This document shows, piece by piece, positions 1-7,444 of a stretch of 34,959 bases of DNA (positions are counted from its first letter, which is position 1; every line of letters begins with the position of its first letter). A program made the position numbers and the translations under genes. The notes under the pieces were generated by a model that worked only from the letters and a program-made list of their open reading frames with translations, was not told where the DNA came from and did no database searches. Source of the stretch: Burkholderiales bacterium (GTDB lineage: Bacteria; Pseudomonadota; Gammaproteobacteria; Burkholderiales; Usitatibacteraceae); assembly GCA_026125445.1 (NCBI GenBank), contig JAHCLE010000020.1:1-34959 (forward strand). Direction: 5' to 3'.

Positions 1-542
1 GTCAGCGCCTTGTCGTGCAGTTCGCCCTCGGTCTTGATCACCAGCCAGGCGGCACCCAGCAGCGCATATCCGCCGGCCAGCCCGAGCCCCATCGCCAGGC
101 CGAACAGAAGATGGCCCCAGCCCTTGGCGAAGCCGGTGATCACGCCGGCCAGCATCACGCCCTGCGACAGCGCCATGACCAGGGAGCCGACGAAGAACGC
201 GTGATTCCAGATTTCGCGATGCCAACCGGTGGCCTTGAAGCGAAACTCGAACGCGACGCCGCGCAGGATCAGCCCGAGCAGCATGAACGCCACCGGCAGA
301 TAGAGCGCGGTCAGGATGACGCCGTGCGCCAGGGGAAAGGCCACCAGCAGGATGCCCACGCCGAGCACCAGCCAGGTTTCGTTGGCGTCCCAGAACGGGC
401 CGATGGACGAGACCATGATGTCCTGCTGCGTACGGTCGGCTGCAGGCAGCAGGATGCCTACGCCCAGGTCGAAGCCGTCGAGGATGACGTAGGCCAGAAT
501 GGCCGTCCCCATCAGGACGAGAAACACCAGCGCGAGATCCAT
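1..542 (-). CDS. cydB: cytochrome bd ubiquinol oxidase subunit II (partial, C-terminus outside window)
   Basis: The first 180 codons of a subunit II of cytochrome bd quinol oxidase run off the left edge. The protein starts MDLALVFLVLMGTAILAYVI and continues with LDGFDLGVGILLP, the typical first helix and glycine-rich turn of CydB/CioB, then several hydrophobic helices with WDANETWLVLGVGILLVAFP. CydB is the integral-membrane partner of CydA in the terminal oxidase that reduces oxygen with quinol. The ATG lies 15 bases after the cydA stop, with GGAGC as ribosome site, so the two are co-transcribed leftward. Sampled lines here are about 55-60 percent GC, lower than most of the window. The identity is secure; whether a small CydX-like subunit follows cannot be seen. 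Confidence 0.95.
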   Translation of the reverse strand, partial: MDLALVFLVLMGTAILAYVILDGFDLGVGILLPAADRTQQDIMVSSIGPFWDANETWLVLGVGILLVAFPLAHGVILTALYLPVAFMLLGLILRGVAFEFRFKATGWHREIWNHAFFVGSLVMALSQGVMLAGVITGFAKGWGHLLFGLAMGLGLAGGYALLGAAWLVIKTEGELHDKAL

Positions 543-557
543 GATCGTTGCTCCGAT

Positions 558-1913
558 TCAGATCGCGACCGGCCCGGTCGGTTGCGACTCCCCCGAGGCC
601 GGGATGGCGGAGGCATCACCGGTGGCGGCACGCGAGAGCTGCGTGAGCACCACCAGATACGACACCAGCAGGATGGTGTACATGATGCAATAGCCGACGA
701 AGGTGAGTGCGATGTCCTGCGCCGGTACGCTGGATGCCGCCTCGGCGGTAGTGAGCACGCCGTACACCAGATACGGTTGCCGGCCGATCTCGGTCACCAG
801 CCATCCGGAGATGGTCGCCACCCATCCGGAAAAGGTCATGGCGGCGAAGACGTGCAGCATCCAGCGCGGAATGGTGCGCCGGGTCAGCAGAAAAGCACTG
901 GCCGCCCATGATGACAAAAGCATCAGAACGCCGATTCCGACCATTACGCGGAATGCGAAGAACACCGGTGCGACCGGCGGATGCCGATCGGCGAAGCGGT
1001 CCAGCCCCTCCAGCTCCGCCTGCGTGTCGTGGCGCAGGATCCAGCTCGCACCGCCCGGGATCTCGAGCGCGTAGTCGTTGCGCTGCTGCGCCGCGTTGGG
1101 CCAGCCGAACAGCACCAGCGGAATGTTCGATCCGCTTTCCCAGATGCCCTCCATGGCGGCGATCTTGGCCGGTTGATGCTGGAGCGTGTTCAGGCCGTGC
1201 AGGTCGCCGACGACGATCTGCAGCGGAATGAGCACCGCAGCGGTGCCGGCGCCGAGGCGGAACATGTGCTGCGCCGGTTCGTACTCGCGCCTGCGCAGCA
1301 GCTGCAAGGCCGAGATGCCGGCAATCAGGAACGAAGCCGTCAGGCCCGAGGCCAGCAGCATGTGCGTCAGGCGATAGGGGAAGCTGGGGTTGAAGATCAC
1401 CGTCCACCAGTCGGTGACGTGCAGCGTGCCGTCGATCACCTCGAAGCCCTGGGGCGTCTGCATCCAGGAATTGAGCGCCAGGATCCAGAACGCCGAGGCG
1501 GTGGTTCCGATCGCCACCAGCACGGTGGACAGCGTGTGCAGCCACACCGGCACGCGCGTGCGGCCGAACAGCATCACGCCCAGGAAGGTGGCCTCGAGGA
1601 AGAAGGCGGTGAGCACCTCGTAGCCCAGCAGCGGCCCCGCGATCGCGCCCACGCGGTTCATGAACCCGGGCCAGTTGGTGCCGAACTGGAAGCTCATCAC
1701 GATGCCCGTCACCACGCCCATCGCGAAGGTGAGCGCGAAGATCTTGGTCCACAGCCTGTAGGTCTTGAGCCAGCCCGCGTCGCCCGTGCGGTGGTACGCG
1801 ACGCGGAACCCGAGCAGGATCCAGGCGAGCGCGATCGTGAGCGACGGGAAGAGTATGTGGAACGCGATGTTCAGGCCGAACTGCGCGCGCGCGAGCAGCA
1901 GCGGGTCGTCCAT
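558..1913 (-). CDS. cydA: cytochrome bd ubiquinol oxidase subunit I, short Q-loop (CIO-like)
   Basis: A 451-residue subunit I of a bd-type quinol oxidase, an inner-membrane terminal oxidase. Residues matching known haem and proton-path positions of the E. coli protein are visible: His19 (NIAFHILFP), Glu99 and Glu107 (YEVLTAFFLEATF), His184 (RLTHMLLASG), Met324 (FRVMVG), and Lys250/Glu255 in the quinol loop (QPAKIAAMEG). The GRQP motif is at 377-380, followed by Tyr rather than the usual Trp. At 451 residues it lacks the long Q-loop insertion of E. coli CydA (about 520), so it belongs with the short-loop, CioA-like forms often called cyanide-insensitive oxidases; actual cyanide resistance is not inferable. 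It is the first gene of cydAB, with a palindrome 33 bases upstream. Confidence 0.96.
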   Translation of the reverse strand: MDDPLLLARAQFGLNIAFHILFPSLTIALAWILLGFRVAYHRTGDAGWLKTYRLWTKIFALTFAMGVVTGIVMSFQFGTNWPGFMNRVGAIAGPLLGYEVLTAFFLEATFLGVMLFGRTRVPVWLHTLSTVLVAIGTTASAFWILALNSWMQTPQGFEVIDGTLHVTDWWTVIFNPSFPYRLTHMLLASGLTASFLIAGISALQLLRRREYEPAQHMFRLGAGTAAVLIPLQIVVGDLHGLNTLQHQPAKIAAMEGIWESGSNIPLVLFGWPNAAQQRNDYALEIPGGASWILRHDTQAELEGLDRFADRHPPVAPVFFAFRVMVGIGVLMLLSSWAASAFLLTRRTIPRWMLHVFAAMTFSGWVATISGWLVTEIGRQPYLVYGVLTTAEAASSVPAQDIALTFVGYCIMYTILLVSYLVVLTQLSRAATGDASAIPASGESQPTGPVAI

Positions 1914-1945
1914 GGAGGCCCCCGGGAAATCGCCCTGGCGGACAT

Positions 1946-1964
1946 TGTAACCCCGGCCGTTACA
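1946..1964. promoter_or_regulatory. palindromic operator candidate upstream of cydA
   Basis: A perfect inverted repeat TGTAAC-N7-GTTACA lies 33 bases before the cydA start codon, between the RND pump gene end and cydA. The minus strand also carries TACAAT (1950-1945), a plausible -10 box overlapping one arm. Regulation of bd oxidases by oxygen or redox regulators is common, but this motif is not the FNR consensus (TTGAT-N4-ATCAA), so the cognate regulator is unknown. Confidence 0.5.
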
Positions 1965-1982
1965 CGCCGGCCGCCGCGAGGG

Positions 1983-4900
1983 TCAGCTCTCGCCGAAGCG
2001 GCGGCGGAAGGCGGCGTAGTAGAGGACCGGGATCACCACGAGCGTGAGAACGGTCGACACCAGGATCCCGAAGATGAGCGAGATCGCCAGGCCGTTGAAG
2101 ATCGGGTCGTCGAGGATGAAGCCCGCCCCGAGCATGGCGGCGAGCGCCGTGAGCGCGATGGGCTTGGCGCGCGCCGCGGCCGACTGCATCACGGCGTCGC
2201 GGAACGCCGCGCCCTCGGCCACCTTGAGGTTCACGAAGTCCACGAGGAGGATCGAGTTCCTCACGATGATGCCCGCGAGCGCGATCATCCCGATCATCGA
2301 GGTGGCGGTGAAGTTCGCCCCCAGCAGCGCGTGCCCCGGCATCACCCCGATCACGGTGAGCGGGATGGGGGCCATGATCACGAGCGGCACGACGTAGGAG
2401 CGGAACTGCGCCACCACGAGCAGGTAGATGAGGACGAGCCCCACGCCGTAGGCCGCGCCCATGTCGCGGAAGGTCTCGTAGGTCACCTGCCACTCGCCGT
2501 CCCACTTGACCGAGTAGGCGCGGTACGGGTCGGAGGGCTGGCGGATGAAGTACTCGCCCAGCGTGCCGCCGTCCTCGAGGGCCTGGCCCGCGACCTTGCC
2601 GCGGGCGGCGAACATGCCGTAGAGCGGGCTGTCGGTGCTGCCGGCCTGGTCGGCGACGACGTAGACCACCGGCAGCAGGTCCTTGTGGTAGACGGGGCGC
2701 TCGCGGTCGTTCCTCACGACGCGCACCAGCTCCGACATCGGCACGAGCGAGCCGTCGGCCGCGCGCAGCGTGAGCTTGAGGAACTCCTCGAGCTCGCCCT
2801 GCTGCTCGGCCGGCAGCGTCAGGCGCACCGGCACCTCGTACTTCGAGTGCCCGTCGTGCAGCGGGGTCGCGTCCATGCCCGAGAGCCCCGCGCGCATCGT
2901 CTCCACGACGTCGCGCCGCGAGACGCCGGCGATGGCCGCGCGGCCCTGGTCGACGCGCAGCACGATCCTCGGCGCGGGATCGTCGACCGTGTCGTCGATG
3001 CCCACGATGTCCGGGGTGGCGGCGAGCGCCTCGCGGACCTTCTTCGCCACGCGGATGCGGCCGGGCTCGTCGGGGCCGTAGACCTCGGCCACGATGGGCG
3101 AGAGCACCGGCGGGCCCGGGGGCACCTCGATCACCTTCACCTTCGCGCCCCAGCGCCCACCGATCTCCTCGAGGGCCGGCCGCGCGGCGGCCGCGATCTC
3201 GTGGCTCTTGCGGTGACGCTTCGACTTGTCGACCAGGTTCACCTGCAGGTCGCCCTGCTCCGACAGGCTCCTCAGGTAGTACTGGCGCACCAGGCCGTTG
3301 AAGTTGATCGGCGAGGCGAGGCCCGCGTAGGCCTGGTAGTCGGAGACTTCCGGGATCGTCGCCACGTGCGCGCCCAGGTCGCGAAGCGCCGCGGCCGTGA
3401 CCTCGACCGGCGTGCCCGCGGGCATGTCGACCACCACCTGGAACTCGCTCTTGTTGTCGAAGGGCAGCATCTTGAGCACCACGAGCTTCACGCCGGCCAG
3501 GCCCACGGAGAGGGCGATGGCCACGGCGATGCCGATCCCGAGCTTGCGCCGGTTCGCGGCCGCCTCGGGCGCGGCGATGAAGCGGCCGAGGAGCGAGCCG
3601 AAGAAGCGCTCGAGCTTCGCGTCGAGGCCCGAGGCGTGGGCGTGGCCGTGGGAGGCCAGGAGCTTCAGCGCGAGCCAGGGCGTCACGGTGAAGGCGATGG
3701 CGAGCGAGAGCAGCATCCCCATGCTCGCGTTGATGGGGATGGGGCTCATGTAGGGCCCCATCAGGCCGGTGACGAAGGCCATGGGCAGGAGCGCCGCGAT
3801 GACCGTGAAGGTGGCGAGGATCGTGGGCCCCCCCACCTCGTCGACGGCCGCCGGGATGATCCCGTGCAGGGGGCCGCCGGAGAGCCCGCGGTGGCGGTGG
3901 ATGTTCTCCACCACGACGATGGCGTCGTCGACCAGGATGCCGATGGAGAAGATGAGCGCGAAGAGGGAGACGCGGTTCAGCGTGAACCCCCAGGCCCAGG
4001 AGGCGAAGAGCGTGGAGGCGAGGGTGAGGACGACCGCGATGCCGACGATGGCGGCCTCGCGCCGGCCCAGCGTGGCGAACACCAGGACCACGACGGAGAG
4101 CGTGGCGAAGACGAGCTTCTTGATGAGGCTCTTCGCCTTGTCGTCGGCGGTGGCCCCGTAGTTGCGGGTGACGGTGGCGCGCACCTCCGCCGGGATGAGC
4201 GTGCCCTCGAGCTCGCTCACGCGCTGCATCACCCGCGAGGCCACGTCGACCGCGTTCTCGCCGGGCTTCTTGGTGACCTGGATCGTCACGGCGGGGTGCT
4301 CGCCGGGCGAGGCGATGCCCTTCTCGCCCGCGGCCGGGCCGGCGCCGGTCCAGACGTAGCGCGAGGGCTGGTCGGGGCCGTCGACGACCTCGGCCACGTC
4401 GGCCAGGTAGACCGGGCTCCTTTCCTGCACGCCCACCACGAGCGAGCGCACGTCGGCGGCCGACTCGAGGTAGTTGCCCGTCTCGACCGCGATCTCGCGG
4501 TTGTCGCGCACCAGCTTGCCGGTGGGCGCCGTCACGTTCGACAGCTGCAGGGCGTTCCTCACGTCGAGGGCGGTGACGCCGTGGGAGGCGAGGCGGTCGG
4601 CGTCGAGGATGACGCGCACCACGCGGCCCGGGCCGCCCAGCGTCTGCACCTCGCGGGTGCCCGGCACGCGCTTCAACTCGGCTTCCATGGCGTGGGCGAC
4701 GCGCTCGAGCTCGTAGGCGCCCTTCGACTCGTCGTCGCTCCAGAGGGTGAGGGAGACCACGGGCACGTCGTCGATCCCCCGCGGCTTGATGACCGGCTCG
4801 AGGATGCCCAGCTCCGGGGGCGCCCAGTCGCGGTTGGCGCTCATCGTGTCGCGCAGGCGCACGATCGCGTCGATGCGCGGCACGCCCACCTTGAACTGCA

Positions 4901-5195
4901 CGGTGAGGACGGCCATGCCGGGGCGCGAGACGGAGTACACGTGCTCGATGCCCTCCATCTGCGAGAGCACCTGCTCGGCCGGCGTGGACACGAGCGACTC
5001 GACGTCGGACACGGAGGCGCCCGGGAACGGGATGAACACGTTCGCCATCGTGACGTTGATCTGCGGTTCCTCCTCGCGCGGCGTGATGGCCACCGCGAGG
5101 AGTCCCAGCAGGAACGCGACCAGCGCCACCAGCGGCGTGAGCTGGGAATCCTGGAAGTAGCGGGCGATGCGCCCGGAGATGCCCATGCCTTCCAT
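1983..5195 (-). CDS. RND-family efflux permease
   Basis: A 1070-residue inner-membrane resistance-nodulation-division transporter, expected to act as a trimer driven by protons. It has the RND plan: one N-terminal helix, a large periplasmic domain, a six-helix block, a second periplasmic domain and a second helical block. TM4 carries the proton-relay aspartates D423-D424 in GILVDDAIVVVENIHRH. The residue equivalent to AcrB Lys940 is Arg979 (IVRNSILLVDF), which separates it from AcrB itself and from the heavy-metal CzcA/CusA group. It follows its adaptor by 7 bases and is the last gene of a four-gene leftward operon beginning with DUF2892 and thioredoxin. The substrate cannot be told from sequence. 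No outer-membrane factor gene is in the window. Confidence 0.93.
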   Translation of the reverse strand: MEGMGISGRIARYFQDSQLTPLVALVAFLLGLLAVAITPREEEPQINVTMANVFIPFPGASVSDVESLVSTPAEQVLSQMEGIEHVYSVSRPGMAVLTVQFKVGVPRIDAIVRLRDTMSANRDWAPPELGILEPVIKPRGIDDVPVVSLTLWSDDESKGAYELERVAHAMEAELKRVPGTREVQTLGGPGRVVRVILDADRLASHGVTALDVRNALQLSNVTAPTGKLVRDNREIAVETGNYLESAADVRSLVVGVQERSPVYLADVAEVVDGPDQPSRYVWTGAGPAAGEKGIASPGEHPAVTIQVTKKPGENAVDVASRVMQRVSELEGTLIPAEVRATVTRNYGATADDKAKSLIKKLVFATLSVVVLVFATLGRREAAIVGIAVVLTLASTLFASWAWGFTLNRVSLFALIFSIGILVDDAIVVVENIHRHRGLSGGPLHGIIPAAVDEVGGPTILATFTVIAALLPMAFVTGLMGPYMSPIPINASMGMLLSLAIAFTVTPWLALKLLASHGHAHASGLDAKLERFFGSLLGRFIAAPEAAANRRKLGIGIAVAIALSVGLAGVKLVVLKMLPFDNKSEFQVVVDMPAGTPVEVTAAALRDLGAHVATIPEVSDYQAYAGLASPINFNGLVRQYYLRSLSEQGDLQVNLVDKSKRHRKSHEIAAAARPALEEIGGRWGAKVKVIEVPPGPPVLSPIVAEVYGPDEPGRIRVAKKVREALAATPDIVGIDDTVDDPAPRIVLRVDQGRAAIAGVSRRDVVETMRAGLSGMDATPLHDGHSKYEVPVRLTLPAEQQGELEEFLKLTLRAADGSLVPMSELVRVVRNDRERPVYHKDLLPVVYVVADQAGSTDSPLYGMFAARGKVAGQALEDGGTLGEYFIRQPSDPYRAYSVKWDGEWQVTYETFRDMGAAYGVGLVLIYLLVVAQFRSYVVPLVIMAPIPLTVIGVMPGHALLGANFTATSMIGMIALAGIIVRNSILLVDFVNLKVAEGAAFRDAVMQSAAARAKPIALTALAAMLGAGFILDDPIFNGLAISLIFGILVSTVLTLVVIPVLYYAAFRRRFGES

Positions 5196-5202
5196 GGGCG
5201 CC

Positions 5203-6261
5203 TCAGTTCGCCGCGGCCGGGGCCATGCCGGCCTTCACCGGCTCGAGGGCCACCCGCTCTCCCGCCTTGAGTCCCGCGAGCACCTCCACCGACTTCTCGT
5301 CGGAGGCGGTGCCCAGGCGCACCTGGCGCAGGAGCGCCCGGCCCTGGGCGTCGACGACGTAGACGGCGGTGACCTCGCTGCGGCGCAGGACGGCCTCGCG
5401 CGGCACCATCAGGCGCGGCGCGCGGCCGGTGACGAAGTAGGCGCGCGCGAAGACGCCCGGCAGGAGCCCCTTCGCGTCGGCCGGCAGGTCCAGGCGGACC
5501 TGCGTCGTGTGGGTGCGCGGGTCGGCCGAGGGCACGACCGTGATGGACTTCACCTCGACCCAGCGGCCGAGCGAGGGAACCTCGATGCGGGCCTTCGCCC
5601 CGGACTGGATGGCGGGCACCTGCGCCGAGGGCACCGTGGCCACCACGCGAAGCCCCGTGGGGTCGAATCCCGTGAAGAGCGGCTTGCCCGGCGCGGCCAT
5701 CTCGCCCAGCTGCACGTGCCGCGCCGACACCACGCCGCTATAGGGCGCGACGATCGTGGTGAAGCTCTTCTCCGTGGCCGCGGCGCCGGCGCCGGCGAGC
5801 GTGGCCTTCATGCGCGACTCGGCGGCCTTGAAGTCGGCCTCGGCCTTGTCGACCGCGGCCTGGCTCACGAACTTCTGCGCCAGGAGCTGCCGGGCGCGCT
5901 CGTAGCTGGCGCGCGCGTTCACCAGGTTGGCCTCGGCCTCGCGCACCTGCGCCTCGCTCGCGGCCACGGCCTGGGAGGCGGCCCGCTCGTCGATGCGCAG
6001 GATCACCGCCCCCTTCTCCACGCGGTCGCCCACGTCGAAGCGGATGTCGACGATGCGCCCGGAGACCTGGGCCGAGACGGTGGACTGGCGCACGGCCTCG
6101 ACCACCGCCTCGGCGGAGGTGGTGAGGTCGACCTCGCGCAGCTCCACGGTGGCGGTGGAAAGCGGCGCGGCCGCCTTCGGGGCGGGCGCGGGACCGGAGG
6201 GACCGCAGGCGGCGAGCGCCAGCGCGGCGGCGGCGAGGAAGGCGAGGGAGGCAGGTTTCAT
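5203..6261 (-). CDS. RND periplasmic adaptor subunit (membrane fusion lipoprotein)
   Basis: A 352-residue membrane-fusion protein that should bridge the adjacent RND permease to an outer-membrane channel. The N-terminus is a lipoprotein signal with lipobox LALAAC, Cys19 being the expected lipidation site, followed by a Pro/Ala linker. Then come a split lipoyl/barrel-sandwich region (QVSGRIVDIRFDVGDRVEKG, later APYSGVVSARHVQLGEMAAPG), an alpha-helical hairpin at about residues 95-160 rich in Ala/Glu/Arg, a beta-barrel and a C-terminal membrane-proximal domain (LKAGERVAL). It lies 10 bases after thioredoxin and 7 before the permease, so translation is probably coupled. The family is certain; the efflux substrate is not. 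Confidence 0.93.
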   Translation of the reverse strand: MKPASLAFLAAAALALAACGPSGPAPAPKAAAPLSTATVELREVDLTTSAEAVVEAVRQSTVSAQVSGRIVDIRFDVGDRVEKGAVILRIDERAASQAVAASEAQVREAEANLVNARASYERARQLLAQKFVSQAAVDKAEADFKAAESRMKATLAGAGAAATEKSFTTIVAPYSGVVSARHVQLGEMAAPGKPLFTGFDPTGLRVVATVPSAQVPAIQSGAKARIEVPSLGRWVEVKSITVVPSADPRTHTTQVRLDLPADAKGLLPGVFARAYFVTGRAPRLMVPREAVLRRSEVTAVYVVDAQGRALLRQVRLGTASDEKSVEVLAGLKAGERVALEPVKAGMAPAAAN

Positions 6262-6271
6262 CCGGATGTCG

Positions 6272-6730
6272 TCAGGCGGAGGCGACCCAGTCCTGGAGGT
6301 CGTCGGCGGGGCGCACGCCGGTGGCGCGGCCCACCTCGCGGCCTTCCTTCAGGAGGAGCAGGGTCGGAATCGAGCGTATCCCGAAGCGTCCCGCGAGGGA
6401 TTGCGACAGGTCAGTGTTCACCTTCACGAGGCGGGCGCGCCCCTTCAGGCCGCGGGCGGCGCGGGAGAACTCCGGCGCCATCTGGCGGCAGGGCCCGCAC
6501 CACGGCGCCCAGAAGTCGACGAGCACGGGCACGCTGGTGCGCGCCACGAAGGCGTCGAACGAGGCGTCGTCCAGCTCCACGACGGACTCGTCGAGGAGCG
6601 GCGTCTCGCACCGGCCGCACTTAGGGGCCTCGAGCACGCGCGCGGCATCGACGCGGTTCTGCGCGAGGCACTTCGGGCAGGCGACGTGGACGAAGCCGGC
6701 GGAGGCGGAGGCGGGGGCGGCGGAGGCCAT
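6272..6730 (-). CDS. trxC: thioredoxin 2-like protein with N-terminal zinc ribbon
   Basis: A 152-residue thioredoxin of the TrxC type. The N-terminus holds two CxxC pairs, Cys18/Cys21 (ACPKC) and Cys38/Cys41 (KCGRC), which form the zinc ribbon typical of TrxC, followed by a thioredoxin fold with active site WCGPC (Cys78, Cys81) and the cis-proline loop IRSIPT. It is a cytoplasmic dithiol-disulfide reductant, and in E. coli TrxC belongs to the oxidative-stress response. Here it is embedded between a DUF2892 membrane protein (9 bases upstream) and the RND adaptor, downstream of a promoter with CsoR-type operator candidates. That suggests a thiol or electrophile stress role for the operon, which is inference. 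Ribosome site AGGGGG precedes the ATG. Confidence 0.94.
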   Translation of the reverse strand: MASAAPASASAGFVHVACPKCLAQNRVDAARVLEAPKCGRCETPLLDESVVELDDASFDAFVARTSVPVLVDFWAPWCGPCRQMAPEFSRAARGLKGRARLVKVNTDLSQSLAGRFGIRSIPTLLLLKEGREVGRATGVRPADDLQDWVASA

Positions 6731-6739
6731 CGCGTCCCC

Positions 6740-6958
6740 CTAAGCGCCCTGGGCGGCGCTCTTCACGCCGAGCTTCTTCAGGATGAGGTCGAGCGGGCAG
6801 AAGCAGGTGAAGCCGCTCTGCAGGAGGTTGGCGCCCACGAAGGCGGTGAACCACAGGAAGTTCTGGTTCACGAAGAGGGGGCTGCCGGGAACGCCCAGGC
6901 CCAGGGAGAGCAGGACGAAGGTGCCGGCGACGATGCGGACGATGCGTTCGGTGGTCAT
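6740..6958 (-). CDS. DUF2892 small membrane protein
   Basis: A 72-residue protein with two predicted membrane helices (about residues 8-22 and 33-48) and the motif GFTCFCPLD near the C-terminus, the hallmark of DUF2892, also found as the membrane anchor domain of the YgaP-type rhodanese. Many relatives are encoded beside sulfur-transfer or CsoR/ArsR-type regulator genes. It is the first gene of the leftward operon with thioredoxin and the RND pump. Its start lies about 28 bases downstream of the predicted transcription start of a consensus-like sigma70 promoter (6993-7021). The exact biochemical role of stand-alone DUF2892 proteins is unknown. The two cysteines of CFC may be redox- or persulfide-active, which is inference. 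Confidence 0.85.
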   Translation of the reverse strand: MTTERIVRIVAGTFVLLSLGLGVPGSPLFVNQNFLWFTAFVGANLLQSGFTCFCPLDLILKKLGVKSAAQGA

Positions 6959-6992
6959 GGCGGTTCGGTTCCGTGTGGAGGGATCGGGGCGA

Positions 6993-7021
6993 ATAATACC
7001 GTGGGGAGTATGGTATGTCAA
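6993..7021 (-). promoter_or_regulatory. sigma70 promoter of the DUF2892-trxC-RND operon
   Basis: On the minus strand, TTGACA (7021-7016), a 17-base spacer and TATTAT (6998-6993) match the sigma70 consensus very closely. The predicted start is near 6986, giving a leader of about 28 bases. A G4-tract operator candidate lies in the spacer and overlaps the -10 box, so a repressor bound there would block polymerase. Confidence 0.8.
6996..7011. promoter_or_regulatory. CsoR-type operator candidate 1 (DUF2892 promoter)
   Basis: ATACCGTGGGGAGTAT has ATAC/GTAT arms around a G tract. CsoR/RcnR-family repressors bind A/T-flanked G/C tracts, and this copy overlaps the spacer and -10 box of the leftward promoter. 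Assignment to the adjacent CsoR-like repressor is inference from position and shape. Confidence 0.55.
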
Positions 7022-7025
7022 GGGC

Positions 7026-7041
7026 GATACCCCCGCCGGGG
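7026..7041. promoter_or_regulatory. CsoR-type operator candidate 2 (central)
   Basis: GATACCCCCGCCGGGG is a C5/G4 tract with a GATA flank, in the middle of the divergent intergenic region between the two promoters. It resembles the other two G/C-tract elements but is less symmetric. Confidence 0.4.
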
Positions 7042-7044
7042 CGC

Positions 7045-7073
7045 TTGCCATGCTATACGGGGTAGTGTATAAA
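7045..7073 (+). promoter_or_regulatory. sigma70 promoter of the CsoR-like repressor gene
   Basis: TTGCCA (7045-7050), a 17-base spacer and TATAAA (7068-7073) form a good sigma70 promoter driving the repressor gene, whose AGGAGA ribosome site and ATG follow about 20 bases downstream. Most of the spacer is an operator candidate, which implies autoregulation. Confidence 0.75.
7054..7071. promoter_or_regulatory. CsoR-type operator candidate 3 (repressor promoter)
   Basis: TATACGGGGTAGTGTATA has TATAC/GTATA arms enclosing a G4 tract, similar in form to known RcnR/CsoR operators. It occupies the spacer of the rightward promoter and reaches into its -10 box. Confidence 0.55.
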
Positions 7074-7096
7074 GGTCCCGTACACAGGAGACGCCC

Positions 7097-7381
7097 ATGC
7101 CCACCATCCGGGACGAGACCCACAAGAAGGAACTGATCCACCGCCTGCGCCGCGTCGAGGGACAGCTGCGCGGCATCCAGGCCATGATCGAGAAGGGCTC
7201 GGACTGCGAGGCGATCACGCAGCAGCTCTCCGCCAGCCGGCGCGCGCTCGACAAGGCCTTCTACCACGTGCTTTCCTGCGCCATCCAGTCGGGCGGCGAG
7301 GTGCCGGCCGGCACCCCCGGCAAGGCCGTCGTCGACAAGCGCCTCGAGCACGCGGCGGAGCTGCTGGCCAAGTTCGGCTGA
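7097..7381 (+). CDS. CsoR/RcnR/FrmR-family (DUF156) transcriptional repressor, atypical site
   Basis: A 94-residue all-helical repressor with the family opening (HRLRRVEGQLRGIQAMIE) and the conserved first ligand Cys37 (GSDCEAITQQLSA). By hand alignment through the QLSA block, copper-sensing CsoR has His and Cys about 15 and 19 residues after Ala of that motif. Here those places hold Ala62 and a Gly, while His57 and Cys61 (FYHVLSC) sit five residues earlier. The classical copper site is therefore not conserved, and a dithiol (Cys37/Cys61) or other ligand set is likelier. It is divergent from the DUF2892-thioredoxin-RND operon and shares a 138-base regulatory region with it. Starts at ATG after AGGAGA. 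Repression of both directions is inferred; the inducer is unknown. Confidence 0.9.
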   Translation: MPTIRDETHKKELIHRLRRVEGQLRGIQAMIEKGSDCEAITQQLSASRRALDKAFYHVLSCAIQSGGEVPAGTPGKAVVDKRLEHAAELLAKFG

Positions 7382-7431
7382 CCGGTCCCGGCTGCCGCCG
7401 GGCCGGCTCATCGCCTGAGCCACCGGGCCGC

Positions 7432-7437
7432 TATGAT
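7432..7437 (+). promoter_or_regulatory. -10 box candidate giving a leaderless addB-like mRNA
   Basis: TATGAT is followed by 7 bases and then the ATG at 7445. No Shine-Dalgarno sequence precedes that ATG or the in-frame ATGs at 7433 and 7436. A transcript starting here would begin at or next to the start codon. No good -35 is visible. Confidence 0.35.
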
Positions 7438-7444
7438 GCGGCCC

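Noticed and set aside
981-5270. Very long plus-strand reading frame (over 1400 codons) opposite cydA and the RND pump
   Set aside because: It is an antisense frame kept open by high GC. The protein is repetitive Arg/His/Asp/Glu-rich with no domain, and the opposite strand encodes clear conserved families.
7405-7421. GGCTCA-TCGCC-TGAGCC hairpin as terminator of the CsoR-like gene
   Set aside because: The stem is only 6 base pairs with no T tract, too weak to call.
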